DNA from: Planctomycetota bacterium
GTDB taxonomy: Bacteria > Planctomycetota > Phycisphaerae > WQYP01
Length of the DNA stretch: 9,566 nt
NCBI GenBank assembly: GCA_021816165.1
Contig: JAKAYZ010000033.1
Location: forward strand, 1 to 9,566
Direction: 5' to 3'
The notes beneath the pieces were generated by a model. The model worked only from the letters and a program-made list of their open reading frames with translations. It was not told the origin of the DNA and ran no database searches. This document shows, in pieces, positions 7,594 through 9,566 of this stretch (within the stretch, counting starts at the first letter, position 1; each line of letters starts with the position of its first letter). A program made the position numbers and the translations under genes.

Positions 7594-7624
7594 AATAAAA
7601 CCCTTGCATAGCAAGGGTTTTATT
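7594..7624 (-). terminator. Intrinsic terminator of the transposase gene
   Basis: This is a perfect 14-bp inverted repeat (7594-7607 and 7611-7624) around a 3-base loop, 17 bases after the transposase stop. Read on the minus strand, the stem contains the GC core CCCTTGC/GCAAGGG and is followed by a T-rich stretch (TGTTTTTAA). The plus strand also has TTTTATT at the stem end, so it may block transcription both ways and insulate the IS from neighbouring genes. One arm doubles as the inner inverted-repeat block of the IS. Confidence 0.85.
7597..7613. repeat. Inner (subterminal) inverted-repeat block, left end
   Basis: AAAACCCTTGCATAGCA begins 26 bases in from the left IS end. The right end carries the same block in inverted orientation (9471-9486) with one base missing, so 16 of 17 positions are shared. 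It begins 37 bases from the right end, so the spacing to the tip differs between ends. It may be a transposase contact site. Confidence 0.65.
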
Positions 7625-7641
7625 CAGTTTGTCACTTCCCG

Positions 7642-9366
7642 CTACTGTGAACACCCCAGTAGGTCAAAGGCCCGACTCTGCAAGGCGGTTGGCAACGCCA
7701 GTACCGTCGCCGTCGGGCCGTCATCGCCGTCGCCTGCCAATCGGCAGACATTGCGGCTCTGCGTGGCGAGTTCCGCCAGCAAATCCCGGAAGCTCTGCAC
7801 CGGGAACCCCTGGACAGTCTTATGCGTTTGCTTCTTCTCCTTGGCCGATGCCGAAGCCTGGGCCGGCAGCACCGGGTCACGCGTCTGGCGCCTGGCCTGA
7901 ATTTCTTCATCCACATACAGCAGTTGCGAGAGTTTCTGCCGCATGTGCCATTCCACGTAATACGCCAGTACACACAGGAAGATGTGGGCCCGGACATGAT
8001 CCGGCTTACGCAGAAATATAGGCCGCGCCTTCAGGTCCACCTGCTTGAGACAACGGAATGCTTTTTCCACATTGCCAAGATCCTTGTAGCCACGCACCAC
8101 CTCCGGTGTCGGCCAGGCTTCCTGTCCCTCGCTGGTGCGTACGCAATACAACCCATCAAGTTGCTGCTCGGACGCAATGGACACGGCATTGCGAACATAC
8201 GAGAAGCCTCCCTCTTGGGCCGTGATGATCACGTGCTTGGCCATCTTGTACTTGTTGAGCACTTTACCAACCCGCAGGCCAACCTCGCTGTCCTTCCAGG
8301 GTCGGCCTTTGTCTCTGGCACGCTTGGCCTGCTGCTGCAATGCCATCAAAAGCTTTTCTGTAGCCAGCAGCAGCGATTCACGGGTGGCAGCGCGTTTTTC
8401 CTCCAAAAATGGATTCCAGCAGGCAATCAGCCGCTCGCCGGGATAATCCGCAGACTTTATCTCCGCCAGATTCTGCTGATCAAAGAGAGAGCGATTCAGG
8501 AGGCCCTGTTGGACCAGCTTGCCAATGCTTTCTCCCCGCAAGGCTCCAATCCATCCCACCCCCGGATATGCCTTGATCTGTTCGATGTTCGTGCTGGTCA
8601 GGCTGCCGCGATCTCCCACCATCACCACCCGCTGCAAGCCAAAGCGTTCACGCACCTTGGCCACCTGAGCCATCATCGTCTTCGGGTCTGCGGTATTACC
8701 CGCATAAACCTCACACGCCACTGGGCAGCCTTCCCGGTTGGCCAGTAAGCCATAGACGATGATCGGCCATCCTTTTTTACCATCCCGGCTATGGCCAAAC
8801 TTCGCCAACGCGCAGTGCTCGCCATAGTAATAGCTGCTGGAAAGATCGTAGAGCACACTACCACCCTCCACCAGATGCCGGGCCGCCAATTGGTCTTCAA
8901 TGCGGCTCTGACGCTTTAACAGCCAATCCAGGGAGGCGTAGAGTTCATCATGCGATACATCCAGCACATCGAGTTCCGAACCCAGCGTGCAACTCTGCCA
9001 GCGACGTGTGCTCTGGAGCTTGCTGGAAGGAAACAATATCCGCGCCACAATCAAAGCCAGAATAATATCCCGCTGCCGACATCGCTTGCTGGAAAGCATC
9101 CGATCCAATCCCAATTGCCGCAATGTACCCAGCACCGCCGCCACATGGCCGTGTGGCAGGCTGGATGCGATAACAAGGCATTCTGGTGACCCCACGAATC
9201 CCACGGGTTCATCCCGCAAAAGCCGGCGCATGGCCTGGATTTTGGCCTCCGGCCAGTGTGAAATATTCGCCAGCGTATGCAGACGCACCTTGCCGCCTTC
9301 GCGGCGCCCACACCGCAGGAGTGTGGCGGGCCGCGACTTCCGATTTGGAACTCTGTCGATGTACAT
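7642..9366 (-). CDS. IS1634-family DDE transposase
   Basis: This is an intact 574-residue transposase that cuts and joins the IS ends by DDE chemistry. The N-terminus MYIDRVPNRKSRPATLL matches the opening typical of this family. Likely catalytic residues are Asp174 in LYDLSSSYY, Asp252 in MVGDRG and Glu434 in NVEKAFRCLK, the last keeping the E-x6-K spacing of the IS4-type signature (Lys441), with Tyr427 upstream. About 180 residues separate the second Asp from the Glu, consistent with the insertion domain of IS4-related enzymes. The C-terminal 90 residues are variable and basic. The ATG at 9366 has no Shine-Dalgarno and lies only 6 bases after a consensus -10 box, so translation may be leaderless. 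The stop is TAG (7642-7644). No frameshift or internal stop is seen, so it should be functional. Confidence 0.94.
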   Translation of the reverse strand: MYIDRVPNRKSRPATLLRCGRREGGKVRLHTLANISHWPEAKIQAMRRLLRDEPVGFVGSPECLVIASSLPHGHVAAVLGTLRQLGLDRMLSSKRCRQRDIILALIVARILFPSSKLQSTRRWQSCTLGSELDVLDVSHDELYASLDWLLKRQSRIEDQLAARHLVEGGSVLYDLSSSYYYGEHCALAKFGHSRDGKKGWPIIVYGLLANREGCPVACEVYAGNTADPKTMMAQVAKVRERFGLQRVVMVGDRGSLTSTNIEQIKAYPGVGWIGALRGESIGKLVQQGLLNRSLFDQQNLAEIKSADYPGERLIACWNPFLEEKRAATRESLLLATEKLLMALQQQAKRARDKGRPWKDSEVGLRVGKVLNKYKMAKHVIITAQEGGFSYVRNAVSIASEQQLDGLYCVRTSEGQEAWPTPEVVRGYKDLGNVEKAFRCLKQVDLKARPIFLRKPDHVRAHIFLCVLAYYVEWHMRQKLSQLLYVDEEIQARRQTRDPVLPAQASASAKEKKQTHKTVQGFPVQSFRDLLAELATQSRNVCRLAGDGDDGPTATVLALPTALQSRAFDLLGCSQ

Positions 9367-9426
9367 GAGAAAATTATAACTACAAAATCAATATTGTCAA
9401 GTACAAAACAATAATTTACATGAGAA
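9362..9426. repeat. 10-bp direct repeat flanking the transposase promoter
   Basis: TACATGAGAA occurs at 9362-9371, over the transposase start codon, and at 9417-9426, upstream of the -35 box, 55 bases apart. It could be an operator pair for transposase autoregulation or chance in AT-rich DNA. Confidence 0.35.
9373..9400 (-). promoter_or_regulatory. Consensus sigma-70 promoter for the transposase
   Basis: On the minus strand TTGACA (9395-9400) and TATAAT (9373-9378) are both perfect consensus hexamers with a 16-bp spacer. Transcription should start near 9366, essentially at the A of the transposase ATG. The surrounding 9367-9420 is markedly AT-rich compared with the host sequence. Confidence 0.85.
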
Positions 9427-9470
9427 CACATTGCCGTAGAAAAACCACCCCAAAAAGCAGGAAAATGCAG

Positions 9471-9486
9471 TGCTATCAAGGGTTTT
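9471..9486. repeat. Inner (subterminal) inverted-repeat block, right end
   Basis: TGCTATCAAGGGTTTT is the inverted counterpart of 7597-7613 with one base deleted. Unlike the left copy it has no complementary arm beside it, so it forms no hairpin. Confidence 0.65.
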
Positions 9487-9510
9487 CTCTACCAAAAATC
9501 ACTTTTTCGG

Positions 9511-9523
9511 GGCTAAACTCTGG
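9511..9523. repeat. Right terminal inverted repeat of the IS
   Basis: GGCTAAACTCTGG is the exact reverse complement of the left end at 7571-7583. This end lies upstream of the transposase promoter. Host sequence resumes at 9524. Confidence 0.88.
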
Positions 9524-9566
9524 ATTGATCATTGGTGGTTGGCCGTTGCTCCCCGGCGCGCCATGG

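Larger units (their letters stand above)
7571..9523 (-). mobile_element. Complete IS1634-family insertion sequence (1953 bp)
   Basis: The element is bounded by perfect 13-bp terminal inverted repeats (CCAGAGTTTAGCC at 7571-7583 and its complement at 9511-9523). It holds a single intact transposase gene on the minus strand, with its own promoter at one end and a terminator at the other. The length and organisation fit the IS1634 family (IS4-related DDE group). The bases just outside the ends (ATTTTAC on the left, ATTGATC on the right) do not form a direct repeat, and no long direct repeat is visible, though only 43 bases of right flank are available. The element appears structurally complete and potentially mobile. 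Confidence 0.9.

Overview
This window looks like ordinary bacterial chromosome, moderately GC-rich by eye, carrying one complete insertion sequence near its right end. A SixA-type histidine phosphatase, an RhlE-like DEAD-box helicase and a c-di-GMP cyclase together fit a Gram-negative (diderm) bacterium. No rRNA or other phylogenetic marker is present, so I do not name a phylum. I found no CRISPR array, tRNA, phage module or recognisable defence system, and no clear candidate for an entirely new system.

Layout: (1) 2-535 (+), the C-terminal third of dihydroxy-acid dehydratase (ilvD), cut by the window start. (2) 554-2713 (-), convergent with ilvD, a 719-residue soluble diguanylate cyclase with three tandem GAF domains and an intact GGDEF domain. 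(3) 2714-2969, a 256-base divergent spacer in which I could not fix a promoter. (4) 2970-5287 (+), a compact three-gene run: an inositol-monophosphatase-superfamily phosphatase, a short-chain dehydrogenase/reductase and SixA. Gaps are 16 and 10 bases and each gene has a Shine-Dalgarno sequence, so this is very probably an operon. (5) 5288-5470, a 183-base leader with a 12-bp dyad, followed by an rhlE-like DEAD-box helicase (5471-7054) with a basic Gly/Arg/Gln-rich tail. (6) 7055-7570, 516 bases with no gene I can assign, although several minus-strand frames are unusually open. (7) 7571-9523, a complete IS1634-family element of 1953 bp with matching terminal inverted repeats, a nested second inverted block, an intact 574-residue DDE transposase on the minus strand, a consensus sigma-70 promoter and a strong hairpin terminator. 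(8) 9524-9566, 43 bases of right flank.

The genes do not form one obvious pathway: ilvD is branched-chain amino-acid synthesis, the GAF-GGDEF protein is second-messenger signalling, SixA acts on phosphohistidine and RhlE remodels RNA. The points most worth a second look are the IS promoter, whose geometry predicts a leaderless transposase mRNA, the nested inverted repeat and terminator at the IS left end, the unresolved open frames beside the IS, the dyad ahead of rhlE, and the phosphatase-SDR-SixA gene grouping.
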